NCBI GenBank assembly: GCA_038748065.1
Contig: JBCDJG010000061.1
Location: 1 to 27,458, forward strand
DNA from: JBCDJG01 sp038748065
GTDB taxonomy: Bacteria; Pseudomonadota; Gammaproteobacteria; Pseudomonadales; Halieaceae
Direction of reading: 5' to 3'
Length of the DNA stretch: 27,458 bases
Shown here: one piece after another, positions 1 to 6,507 of the stretch
Numbering within the stretch: position 1 is the first letter of the stretch
Layout: every line of letters begins with the position of its first letter
Translations under genes and position numbers: made by a program
Notes under the pieces: generated by a model
Seen by the model: only the letters and a program-made list of their open reading frames with translations
The model's database searches: none
What the model was told of the DNA's origin: nothing

Positions 1-124
1 GCCGTCCAGGCCTCACACGGTCCTGAAAGATACACCCCGGCACCGAGCGCTACCGCCGGGCCTATCCAGTTTGCCCAGAACTCTTCCCGAAGTTGAGTAA
101 GTGCCGGAATCGAGCAGCGATTGG
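1..124. other. Window edge, possible 3' end of an unrecognised + strand gene
   Basis: Two + strand frames are open from the left edge: one stops at TGA 94-96, the other at TAA 98-100. Either could be the tail of a gene lying to the left that converges on rpiA. Neither tail (the first ends in the residues IQFAQNSSRS) resembles a family I know. About 30 open codons are expected by chance in GC-rich DNA, so this is only a possibility. Confidence 0.2.
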
Positions 125-216
125 GCTGGCGGTTCTTCCAGAAGTGTGTGAGCCATGGATGGCGAGCACAAGCCTACACGGACGTATTCACGGCGGCTTC
201 TGGAAGAACCGCCAGC
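125..216. repeat. 20-bp perfect inverted repeat with a 52-bp spacer (REP-like or terminator-like element)
   Basis: Bases 125-144 (GCTGGCGGTTCTTCCAGAAG) are the exact reverse complement of 197-216. The 52-nt spacer contains a smaller palindrome around CCATGG (153-158) and the motif GCCTACACGGACGTATTCAC. The element sits just beyond the rpiA stop codon, where a convergent transcript from the left would also end. No T-run follows either arm, so it is not a classical intrinsic terminator. The spacer resembles, from memory, dispersed intergenic elements of marine gammaproteobacteria that carry a GAGCCATGGATGGCGAG-like core. That resemblance is recollection, not a search. Extragenic repetitive element, mRNA 3' stabiliser or bidirectional terminator are all possible. 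Confidence 0.75.
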
Positions 217-241
217 TCGATCGATGCGGATAGCGTGAAAG

Positions 242-916
242 CTATTCAGGGCGGAGTGTTTCTACGCCTTCGGTAGTGCCGAGCATCAGAACATCTGCTG
301 GTTTGAGGGCGAAAAGGCCGTTGGTCACGACGCCTGTGATGCCGTTGATTTTCGCCTCAGTTGCCAGGGGTTGGGGAATCGAGAAGTTGTAGACATCGAG
401 GATGATGTTGCCGTTGTCGGTGACCACGCCCTCTCGGTAAACCGGGTCGCCGCCAAGCTTTACTAATTCGCGGGCGACGTGGCTGCGCGCCATCGGGATG
501 ACTTCGACCGGCAGCGGGAAGCCGCCGAGCGTGTGGACCAGCTTGCTGTCATCGGCGATGCAGATAAACTCGCGGGCGACGGCGGTTACAATTTTTTCGC
601 GGGTGAGGGCGGCGCCGCCGCCCTTGATGAGTTGCAGGGCGCGGTTGCTCTCGTCGGCGCCGTCGATGTAAAAGTCGACCTGATTGACGGCGTTGAGATC
701 GTAGACCGGGATGCCATGGGATTTTAGTCTCGCGGCGGAGGCCTCTGAACTGGCGACGGTGGCATTGATGCGGCCGCTAATGTTGCCCAGGGCATCGATG
801 AAGTAATTGGCGGTAGAGCCGGTGCCAATGCCCAGCACGGTGTCGTCCTCGATCCTGGGCTCGACATAGGCCAGCGCGGCCGCGGCCACGGCTTGTTTCA
901 GTTCGTCCTGGGTCAT
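242..916 (-). CDS. rpiA: Ribose-5-phosphate isomerase A
   Basis: This 224-residue cytosolic enzyme interconverts ribose 5-phosphate and ribulose 5-phosphate in the non-oxidative pentose phosphate pathway. The family signatures are intact: GTGST at 31-35 (phosphate binding), DGADE at 85-89, and GGGAALTREK at 99-108, which carries the catalytic Glu and Lys. The length is close to the usual ~220 residues. The ATG at 914-916 is preceded by a good AGAGGA ribosome site about 7 nt upstream. The gene is divergent from ilvA, an arrangement also seen in pseudomonads, and has its own TATAAT promoter. A long inverted repeat lies directly after the stop codon. Confidence 0.97.
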   Translation of the reverse strand: MTQDELKQAVAAAALAYVEPRIEDDTVLGIGTGSTANYFIDALGNISGRINATVASSEASAARLKSHGIPVYDLNAVNQVDFYIDGADESNRALQLIKGGGAALTREKIVTAVAREFICIADDSKLVHTLGGFPLPVEVIPMARSHVARELVKLGGDPVYREGVVTDNGNIILDVYNFSIPQPLATEAKINGITGVVTNGLFALKPADVLMLGTTEGVETLRPE

Positions 917-951
917 CGTCGGGTCCTCTTGAGGCGGCAGGGCTTGCAGCC

Positions 952-979
952 ATTATAGGGGCGCTTTCGCGGCTCCCAA
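952..979 (-). promoter_or_regulatory. Sigma70-type promoter of rpiA
   Basis: On the minus strand a perfect -10 hexamer TATAAT (957-952) is preceded at 16 bp by TTGGGA (979-974). Transcription would start near 945, leaving a leader of roughly 30 nt before the rpiA ATG. The -35 match is moderate and the -10 is strong. Confidence 0.55.
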
Positions 980-1060
980 AATTACCGGACTTGCCGGCTG
1001 TAAATCTCCTGTCAGTGCCTTACCATTGCCCGTTGCCAAAAACAGCCAGGCGCCAACGCC

Positions 1061-2593
1061 ATGCCGCAGTCCTATATCAAGCGCATTCTCGACGCGCGGG
1101 TCTATGACGTTGCCCGTGAAACACCGGTCGACGAGGCCCTGCTATTGTCGAAGCGACTGGGTACTCGCGTGTGGTTGAAGCGCGAGGACCTGCAGCCGGT
1201 TTTCTCTTTCAAGCTGCGCGGTGCCTACAACAAGATGCACCGCCTCAGCGAGGAAGAGCGCAAGCGCGGTGTCATCGCCGCCTCTGCCGGTAACCATGCC
1301 CAGGGCCTGGCGATGGCGGCACAGAAAATGGCTGTGAAGGCGACCATCGTGATGCCACGCACCACGCCACAGATCAAGGTTGATGCGGTGCGCAATCGCG
1401 GCGCACGCGTGGTCTTGCATGGAGACTCCTTCGACGAAGCGGCCGGGCACGCGCAACAGCTCGTGAACGAAAAGGGCCTGGTCTTCGTGCACCCTTTTGA
1501 TGACCCGGATGTGATTGCTGGGCAGGGTACCGTCGGCATGGAGATTGTGCGGCAGCATCAGGAACCGCTGGATGCGCTGTTTGTTCCGGTGGGCGGCGGC
1601 GGACTACTGGCGGGCGTAGCGGCTTACGTGAAGTATGTCTGGCCCGAAACGCGCGTGATCGGCGTAGAGCCAGAGGATGCTGCCTGCCTGAAGCTCGCCA
1701 TGGACCGAGGCCGGCGCGACACGCTGCCGGAAGTGGGCCTGTTTGCCGATGGTTGCGCGGTAGCCCAGGTGGGTAAGGAGACTTTCCGGGTGATTCGCGA
1801 AACCGTGGACGAGGTCATCACTGCCTCCACGGATGAGATGTGCGCTGCCATCAAGGACATCTTCGAGGACACCCGCAGCATTGCCGAGCCCGCAGGCGCC
1901 TTGGCGCTGGCGGGGCTGAAGAAGTGGGCTGAGCAAAACGGCAGTCAGGGCCAGGATCTCTGTGCGGTCGTCTCCGGCGCCAACACCAACTTCGATCGCC
2001 TCCGCTATATTTCCGAGCAGACCGAGATCGGCGAAAAACGCGAAGCGGTGATCAGTGTAACGATCCCGGAATCGCCCGGCAGCTTTCGCGCTTTCTGCGG
2101 TGCTCTTGGTCGGCGCAATATCACCGAGTTTAACTACCGCTACAGCAGCGGGCGTGAGGCGCGGGTGTTCGTCGGTCTGACTGTTGTGCCCGGGGGTGCC
2201 GACCTTGGGGAACTGATCGCTGATCTGCAGCGCCAGGGCTACGCCACCGAAGATTTGACTGATAACGAGGTCGCGAAGCTGCACATTCGCTACATGGTGG
2301 GAGGGCGAGCGCCGGCCGAGGTTGATGACGAGGTGGTTTACCGCGTGGAGTTCCCAGAGCGCCCGGGCGCCTTGCTCAAGTTTCTCTCTGGCCTCGGCAA
2401 TCAGTGGAATATCTCAATGTTCCACTACCGTAACCACGGGGCTGCCTACGGCCGTATTTTGCTCGGCTTGCAGGTGCCCCGAGGAGAGCGCAAGGCGCTC
2501 ACGCGGGCGCTGACTGAGATTGACTATCGGCACTGGGAGGAAACGGACAACCTCGCCTACCAACTGTATCTGGGCCAGGAATCCTCGAATTGA
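1061..2593 (+). CDS. ilvA: Threonine ammonia-lyase, biosynthetic long form
   Basis: PLP-dependent threonine deaminase converting L-threonine to 2-oxobutanoate, the first committed step of isoleucine synthesis. The 510 residues match the long biosynthetic form. The catalytic domain (~1-320) has the PLP lysine K51 in FSFKLRGAYNK, the SAGNHAQG motif near 75-82, and the phosphate-binding GGGGL loop at 178-182. Two ACT-like regulatory domains follow (~330-405 and ~415-500); in the family these bind isoleucine and valine, so allosteric feedback is likely. ATG 1061 has only a weak upstream purine stretch (CAGG). No leader-peptide attenuator is evident in the 144-bp divergent spacer. Confidence 0.96.
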   Translation: MPQSYIKRILDARVYDVARETPVDEALLLSKRLGTRVWLKREDLQPVFSFKLRGAYNKMHRLSEEERKRGVIAASAGNHAQGLAMAAQKMAVKATIVMPRTTPQIKVDAVRNRGARVVLHGDSFDEAAGHAQQLVNEKGLVFVHPFDDPDVIAGQGTVGMEIVRQHQEPLDALFVPVGGGGLLAGVAAYVKYVWPETRVIGVEPEDAACLKLAMDRGRRDTLPEVGLFADGCAVAQVGKETFRVIRETVDEVITASTDEMCAAIKDIFEDTRSIAEPAGALALAGLKKWAEQNGSQGQDLCAVVSGANTNFDRLRYISEQTEIGEKREAVISVTIPESPGSFRAFCGALGRRNITEFNYRYSSGREARVFVGLTVVPGGADLGELIADLQRQGYATEDLTDNEVAKLHIRYMVGGRAPAEVDDEVVYRVEFPERPGALLKFLSGLGNQWNISMFHYRNHGAAYGRILLGLQVPRGERKALTRALTEIDYRHWEETDNLAYQLYLGQESSN

Positions 2594-2597
2594 GCTG

Positions 2598-2632
2598 AAA
2601 GCCAGCATTCATGCGGCTTTGAGGCTTGTATT
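2598..2632 (+). terminator. Probable weak terminator of ilvA
   Basis: AAAGCC (2598-2603) and GGCTTT (2615-2620) pair around an inner GCAT/ATGC stem with one bulged A. The hairpin starts five bases after the ilvA stop. A T-rich stretch ends it about ten bases later (TATTTTT), not immediately, so termination may be inefficient. Confidence 0.4.
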
Positions 2633-2857
2633 TTTAAAATCGCTGGGCTAACCTCTGGGACAGTTGTGAAATAATTACAAAAATATGACCAGAGCCGGTC
2701 CAGGTAAGTTCAAGCTGGCTCAGGGGCAAAACAACAAAACGCAAGGCGCAAGACAAGGCGTAAGACGAGTAGGTCAACGGCCGTTCCCGCAAGAATGGAC
2801 GTGCTGCAAGTATTGTTGAATGTGTTTCGTGTTTGGGGCTAACGTGAGAAACAAGCG
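2633..2857. other. Intergenic region with short repeats, no clear gene
   Basis: This gap has no convincing coding frame; a 102-codon minus-strand frame here looks spurious. It contains an AT-rich imperfect palindrome, TTGTGAA-ATA-ATTACAA (2664-2680), loosely like a CRP/FNR-type half-site pair. It also has a 12-bp tandem direct repeat differing at one position (AAGGCGCAAGAC 2743-2754, AAGGCGTAAGAC 2755-2766). No family-level RNA structure was recognised. Confidence 0.35.
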
Positions 2858-3001
2858 TTGAAAACAAAACCTGACCTGATGTTGATACTGATGGGTGCCT
2901 TCGGTCTCGGCGTGCTACTGACGCTGATGTTACCTGCGGCAAACGACAGTGTCGCGGAACCGGTGTCTGCGCTGCAGGCCGGCGTAATCGTTAACGACTA
3001 A
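2858..3001 (+). CDS. Possible small single-pass membrane protein (47 aa)
   Basis: From TTG 2858 a 47-codon frame runs to TAA 2999-3001. It encodes a short basic start (KTKPD), a hydrophobic segment LMLILMGAFGLGVLLTLML, and a polar tail ending in AGVIVND. That is the layout of a small inner-membrane protein or an uncleaved signal anchor. An alternative ATG lies at 2879 inside the hydrophobic segment. The ribosome site is weak (GAGAAA near 2846-2851). The stop codon overlaps the end of convergent fau by 3 nt. I do not recognise a family. The orderly hydrophobicity profile is the main evidence that it is real, and it may be chance. Confidence 0.4.
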   Translation: MKTKPDLMLILMGAFGLGVLLTLMLPAANDSVAEPVSALQAGVIVND

Positions 3002-3609
3002 TCTGGCGACAGCCGGAACGCGACCAGCTCGCGCTCCGTTAATACGCCGTCTAGCGCCATATCCCAGGAATCCCTGGGCAAATCATCTTGCTCCTGAAAT
3101 CCATAGGCTATCCCCACCCTCAGCGGCGATTGGTCACCCGTCTCGCCAGCAAATGCCAACCATCGATCAAAGTAGCCGCCGCCCATGCCCAGCCTGTTGC
3201 CGCTGCGGTCCCATGCGACGAGGGGGGTTAAGAGCAGATCAAGTGCCTCGGAACCGAGTGCTGGCGCGTCCGGCCCGGGTTCAGGGATGCCGTATTGATT
3301 TTCGATGAGGGCTTCGCCGTCTTGCCACCGGGCAAACTCCATCGTGCCGGGACCGAGTATGCGCGGCAGCCACAGTACCTGGCCGGCAGCCCGGCAGCGC
3401 TGGGCCAGGCGATCGGTTGGGACTTCGCCATCGCTGTCGATGTACAGGGCGGTGTGCCGGCAATGGGCCCAGCCGGGAAGCTTTGGCAGGAGGTCGGAGA
3501 TGGCCTCGGCGCAGGCGCTGCGCGTTGCATCGGGCAGGTCCCCGCGCTGCTGCCGCAGCTGGCGTCGCAGTTCGGCTTTCTCCGGGGGCACCTTTTGGCG
3601 TGAGGTCAT
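2998..3609 (-). CDS. fau: 5-formyltetrahydrofolate cyclo-ligase
   Basis: ATP-dependent enzyme (MTHF synthetase, ygfA/fau family) that turns 5-formyl-THF into 5,10-methenyl-THF, recycling a folate by-product. The 203 residues match the family. The N-terminal KAELRRQLRQQR (11-22) is the basic nucleotide-binding start, and GMGGGYFDRW (141-150) is the diagnostic glycine loop. It lies directly downstream of 6S RNA, the classical ssrS-fau arrangement of gammaproteobacteria, and is probably co-transcribed with it from zapA-side promoters. Other one-carbon genes in the window (gcvH, thyA, folA) are not adjacent. Confidence 0.95.
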   Translation of the reverse strand: MTSRQKVPPEKAELRRQLRQQRGDLPDATRSACAEAISDLLPKLPGWAHCRHTALYIDSDGEVPTDRLAQRCRAAGQVLWLPRILGPGTMEFARWQDGEALIENQYGIPEPGPDAPALGSEALDLLLTPLVAWDRSGNRLGMGGGYFDRWLAFAGETGDQSPLRVGIAYGFQEQDDLPRDSWDMALDGVLTERELVAFRLSPD

Positions 3610-3662
3610 GCGTGATGATATGGCTGATACGAGACGAACGGGTCCCGAAGTGGGATAGAAAG

Positions 3663-3846
3663 AATGGATTCCCGGTATACCGCTGACAGCGCTGCCCTTG
3701 AACCCGACGGTTCAAGGAGGGGGTCCCGGAACTGTATCAGGCTTCCCGGTACACGCCGGACTTGCACACCAACAGCAACGCGGAACCTCCGGTTACTACA
3801 TTATCGGGTAGAGGACTGTCTGCCTGGCGAATACACCAGGGACCCA
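3663..3846 (-). ncRNA. ssrS: 6S RNA
   Basis: 6S RNA mimics an open promoter and sequesters sigma70 RNA polymerase in stationary phase. On the minus strand the region shows the conserved 5' block CAGTCCTCTACCCGATA, like the E. coli CAGTCCCCTGAGCCGATA. It also has the hallmark 3' hairpin CCTTGAACC-GTCG-GGTTCAAGG (about 3718-3697), like E. coli CCTTGAACCAAGGGTTCAAGG. The ends pair (5' GGTCCCTGGTGTAT with 3' GTATACCGGGAATCC). The zapA-ssrS-fau position is the canonical one. The ends are estimated from alignment to memory of E. coli 6S (184 nt) and may be off by several bases. A short coding frame overlapping it is spurious. Confidence 0.9.
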
Positions 3847-3851
3847 GCGCA

Positions 3852-3857
3852 AGTATA
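3852..3857 (-). promoter_or_regulatory. -10 element for 6S RNA
   Basis: TATACT on the minus strand lies 5-7 nt before the inferred 6S RNA 5' end. No good -35 hexamer is visible at 16-18 bp. The RNA may use an activator or be partly processed from zapA read-through. Confidence 0.45.
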
Positions 3858-3883
3858 GCCCAGTCGCCGAACTATTGCGTGAA

Positions 3884-4222
3884 CTAGCTGATTTCGAGCT
3901 GACGCAAGGAATACAGTGCTTCGTCCAGCTTGCGATTCAGGCTGCGCATCGAGGATGCGCTTGGCGCTGGCGAGTCATCGGGGCCGCTCGCGTCCGGCAA
4001 GCTGCCGTGGTCTGAGGATTTGAGCAGCTCATGGCTGATATTGAGGGCGGCCATCACCGCGATACGTTCCAGCCCGATGACCTTGCCGCTGTCGCGAATT
4101 CCGCGCATCTGCTTATCGAGATACTTGGCGGAAACAACCAGCTCCGCTTCCTGTTCTTCGGGGCAAGCGACCTGGTACTCCTTGTCCAGGATGGTGACGG
4201 TAACCGTATTCGGCTGTGACAT
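3884..4222 (-). CDS. zapA: Cell division protein ZapA
   Basis: ZapA is a small cytosolic protein that binds FtsZ and promotes protofilament bundling at the Z ring. The 112-residue product has the expected N-terminal beta domain (TVTVTILDKEYQVACPEEQE) followed by an alpha-helical region and a C-terminal coiled coil (SLNRKLDEALYSLRQLE). A Ser/Pro/Asp-rich linker (~75-90) separates the two. It starts 1 nt after the stop of the upstream TIGR02449 gene, so the two are translationally linked. The 6S RNA gene follows. The family assignment rests on sequence pattern and locus. Confidence 0.92.
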   Translation of the reverse strand: MSQPNTVTVTILDKEYQVACPEEQEAELVVSAKYLDKQMRGIRDSGKVIGLERIAVMAALNISHELLKSSDHGSLPDASGPDDSPAPSASSMRSLNRKLDEALYSLRQLEIS

Positions 4223-4223
4223 C

Positions 4224-4427
4224 TCAGGACTCCAGGGCGCGTAGCCGGTCGATCATCGATTCGACTTTGGATCGCGCCAGTTCATTCTTGTCGATCAGGG
4301 ATTGCCGTTCGCGCTGCCAGTCCGCGCTCTTGGCCTTGAGCATTTGATTCTCGCGGTTGAGGTCAGCACATAATGCGATAAGCTCGTCAATCTTGGCTTC
4401 GAGCGCCTTGAGCTGGTCGTCTGCCAT
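4224..4427 (-). CDS. TIGR02449-family small coiled-coil protein (ZapB-like)
   Basis: A 67-residue, almost entirely helical protein with continuous heptads (LKALEAKIDELIALCADLNRE onward) and many charged residues. It matches the TIGR02449 group found upstream of zapA in many gammaproteobacteria. Its size and coiled-coil nature recall ZapB, which bridges ZapA to the nucleoid. A cell-division role with ZapA is therefore an attractive inference, but the family is not experimentally defined as far as I know. It is the first gene of the operon and starts about 30 nt downstream of a strong promoter. Confidence 0.8.
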   Translation of the reverse strand: MADDQLKALEAKIDELIALCADLNRENQMLKAKSADWQRERQSLIDKNELARSKVESMIDRLRALES

Positions 4428-4460
4428 CCGGTTATACTTACGCCTTGGAATTTGCGCTTT

Positions 4461-4489
4461 ACTATAGAGATGGCCCAGAGGGAGGTCAA
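4461..4489 (-). promoter_or_regulatory. Sigma70 promoter of the TIGR02449-zapA-ssrS-fau unit
   Basis: On the minus strand TTGACC (4489-4484) and TATAGT (4466-4461) are separated by exactly 17 bp. This is one of the best promoter matches in the window. It lies in the divergent spacer between the zapA unit and ygfB. Confidence 0.75.
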
Positions 4490-4569
4490 CGCTATAAAAG
4501 CCTGCCTTTTCAAGGGCCTGCCGGGACCCGTATCAAGGCCCCTGAACCCTCTTGGAGAATCATCGAACA

Positions 4570-5148
4570 GTGGATTGGGACGAAACAGACGCGGTTGACC
4601 CAGAGGTGATGGCCAATCTCCTGTGGGACGCCGGACTCGAGCTATCGCCCTCCCAGGTGCATGGCTGCCTGACAGGGCTGCTGGCCGCCGGTGCAGCGCC
4701 GGGTGCCGAGAGTGCGCTGGCCTCTGTGACGCGCGTTCTGGATGCAGACTTGTTTGGCGAACTGGCGGGGCAGGTCATGGATCTCTACCGCATCATCGCC
4801 AACCAGCTCGAGGATGAGGACTTCGACTTCTATCCCTTGTTGCCCGACGATGAGGTGGAAATTGCTACGCGGACGACGGCCATGGCCGGCTGGTGTCAGA
4901 GCTTTCTCGCGGGTTTTGCTGAGCGTAGCGGTGGCCGTGGCGGGCTACCCGAGGACAGCGGTGAAGTGCTCGGTGATTTCGCGGCGATTGCTGAAGCAGT
5001 TGTCGACGACGATGACAGTGAAGATGACAATGAACTGGAGGCCAGCTACCTGGAGTTAGTTGAGTACCTGCGTTTTGCGGCGCTCAACGTGTACCTGGAC
5101 AGCCGAGTCGAAGCGCGCACCGATGAGGAGCCACCGTCGCTGCACTGA
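4570..5148 (+). CDS. ygfB: UPF0149 / YgfB family protein
   Basis: A 192-residue acidic cytosolic protein of the YgfB (UPF0149) family. It shows the typical MHG-like box in PSQVHGCLTGLLAAG, the central DLYRII and PLLPDDE stretches, AMAGWCQSFLAGF, the acidic run DDDDSEDDNELEASYLELVEY, and a C-terminal SLH resembling E. coli TLH. The biochemical role is not settled; in Pseudomonas YgfB has been linked to regulation of ampDh3 and beta-lactam resistance. I chose GTG 4570 because GGAG lies 12 nt upstream; TTG 4552 would add six residues but lacks a ribosome site. It heads the ygfB-pepP-ubiH-ubiI block. Confidence 0.9.
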   Translation: MDWDETDAVDPEVMANLLWDAGLELSPSQVHGCLTGLLAAGAAPGAESALASVTRVLDADLFGELAGQVMDLYRIIANQLEDEDFDFYPLLPDDEVEIATRTTAMAGWCQSFLAGFAERSGGRGGLPEDSGEVLGDFAAIAEAVVDDDDSEDDNELEASYLELVEYLRFAALNVYLDSRVEARTDEEPPSLH

Positions 5149-5193
5149 CCCGGTGGGCGTGCTATCGTCTCCGCCGTTTTGCAAGGAATCCCC

Positions 5194-6507
5194 ATGAGTA
5201 TCAGCAAAGCCGAATACGCCCGACGTCGCCGCAAGTTTATGGCCCTGATGGAGCCCAACAGCATCGCCATTATTCCCTCAGGTCACGAAGTATCGCGCAA
5301 CGGTAGCAACCACTATATGTTCCGCCAGGACAGCGATTTTCACTACCTGTCCGGTTTCGATGAGCCCGAGTCGGTACTGGTACTGATCCCCGGTCGCCGG
5401 CACGGTCAGTTTGTGATGTTCTGTCGTGAGCGTGACCCGCTGAAAGAGCTCTGGGATGGCAGGCGCGCCGGACCCGAGGGTGCCTGCGAGCGCTTTGGCG
5501 CCGACGATGCTTTCCCCATCGGCGACATCGATGACATCCTGCCAGGCCTGTTGGAGGGTAGGGCCCGGGTGTATTACTCCATGGGCCGCAGCACCGACTT
5601 TGATCAGCAGATCATGTCCTGGGTTAACCGCATCCGCAGTCAGGTGGCTGCCGGGGCGGTGCCGCCCGGTGAGTTTACCGATCTTGATCACATGCTCCAC
5701 GATTTGCGCCTGGTGAAAAGCGCAGCCGAGCAACGCATCATGCGCAAAGCCGGCGAGATCACCGCGCGCGGCCACTGTCGCGCGATGCGCGCCTGCCAGC
5801 CTGGCCGCTTTGAATACCAACTTGAAGCCGAGCTACAGCATGAGTTTGCGACCGCCGGCGCGCGCGATACGGCCTACTCGAGCATCGTTGGCAGCGGCGA
5901 CAATGCCTGTATCCTGCACTATCGCGAAAACGATGCGAAGATGCGCGACGGCGATCTTGTACTTATCGATGCCGGCTGTGAGCTGGAGTACTACGCCTCT
6001 GATGTCACCCGCACTTTCCCCGTTAACGGCAAATTCAGCGAAGAGCAGCGTCTGATCTACAACCTGGTGCTGAAGGCTAATCTTGCAGCGATCGATAGCG
6101 TCGCGCCCGGGCGGGCCTGGAACGAGGCGCACGATATTACGGTAAAGGTCATCACCGAAGGGCTCGTGAAACTTGGCCTGTTAAAAGGGCGAGTATCCAC
6201 CCTCATCAAGGACGGCGCCTACCGAGACTTTTATATGCACAAGGCCGGACACTGGCTCGGTATGGATGTGCATGACGTAGGCGACTATCAGATCGGGGGT
6301 GAGTGGCGCCAGCTGGAAGCGGGTATGGTATTCACCATTGAGCCCGGAATTTATATATCGCCCAACAACAAAAAGGTGGCCAAGAAGTGGCGCGGCATTG
6401 GTGTGCGAATCGAAGATGACATTCTGGTTACTGCCGATGGCTGCGAGGTCCTGACCTCGGGCGTGCCGAAAGCCGCCGACGACATCGAAGCTTTGATGGC
6501 GGCGTGA
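5194..6507 (+). CDS. pepP: Xaa-Pro aminopeptidase (aminopeptidase P)
   Basis: Cytosolic dinuclear Mn metallopeptidase that removes N-terminal residues preceding proline. The 437-residue product has the N-terminal creatinase-like domain (1-~170) and the C-terminal pita-bread domain. All metal ligands are visible: D259 and D270 (LIDAGCELEYYASD), H353 (GHWLG), E383 (TIEPGIYI) and E407 (RIEDD). ATG 5194 has AAGGA 6 nt upstream; an upstream TTG at 5179 is less likely. Its TGA overlaps the ubiH ATG by one base, indicating translational coupling. The ygfB-pepP-ubiH-ubiI order is the same as in E. coli. Confidence 0.97.
   Translation: MSISKAEYARRRRKFMALMEPNSIAIIPSGHEVSRNGSNHYMFRQDSDFHYLSGFDEPESVLVLIPGRRHGQFVMFCRERDPLKELWDGRRAGPEGACERFGADDAFPIGDIDDILPGLLEGRARVYYSMGRSTDFDQQIMSWVNRIRSQVAAGAVPPGEFTDLDHMLHDLRLVKSAAEQRIMRKAGEITARGHCRAMRACQPGRFEYQLEAELQHEFATAGARDTAYSSIVGSGDNACILHYRENDAKMRDGDLVLIDAGCELEYYASDVTRTFPVNGKFSEEQRLIYNLVLKANLAAIDSVAPGRAWNEAHDITVKVITEGLVKLGLLKGRVSTLIKDGAYRDFYMHKAGHWLGMDVHDVGDYQIGGEWRQLEAGMVFTIEPGIYISPNNKKVAKKWRGIGVRIEDDILVTADGCEVLTSGVPKAADDIEALMAA

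Noticed and set aside
1604..2284. A 226-codon minus-strand frame opposite ilvA
   Set aside because: It lies entirely within the ACT/catalytic coding sequence of ilvA and shows no recognisable domain.
2634..2942. 102-codon minus-strand frame in the ilvA-fau gap
   Set aside because: No domain, no ribosome site, and it conflicts with the better-looking small + strand frame; considered chance.
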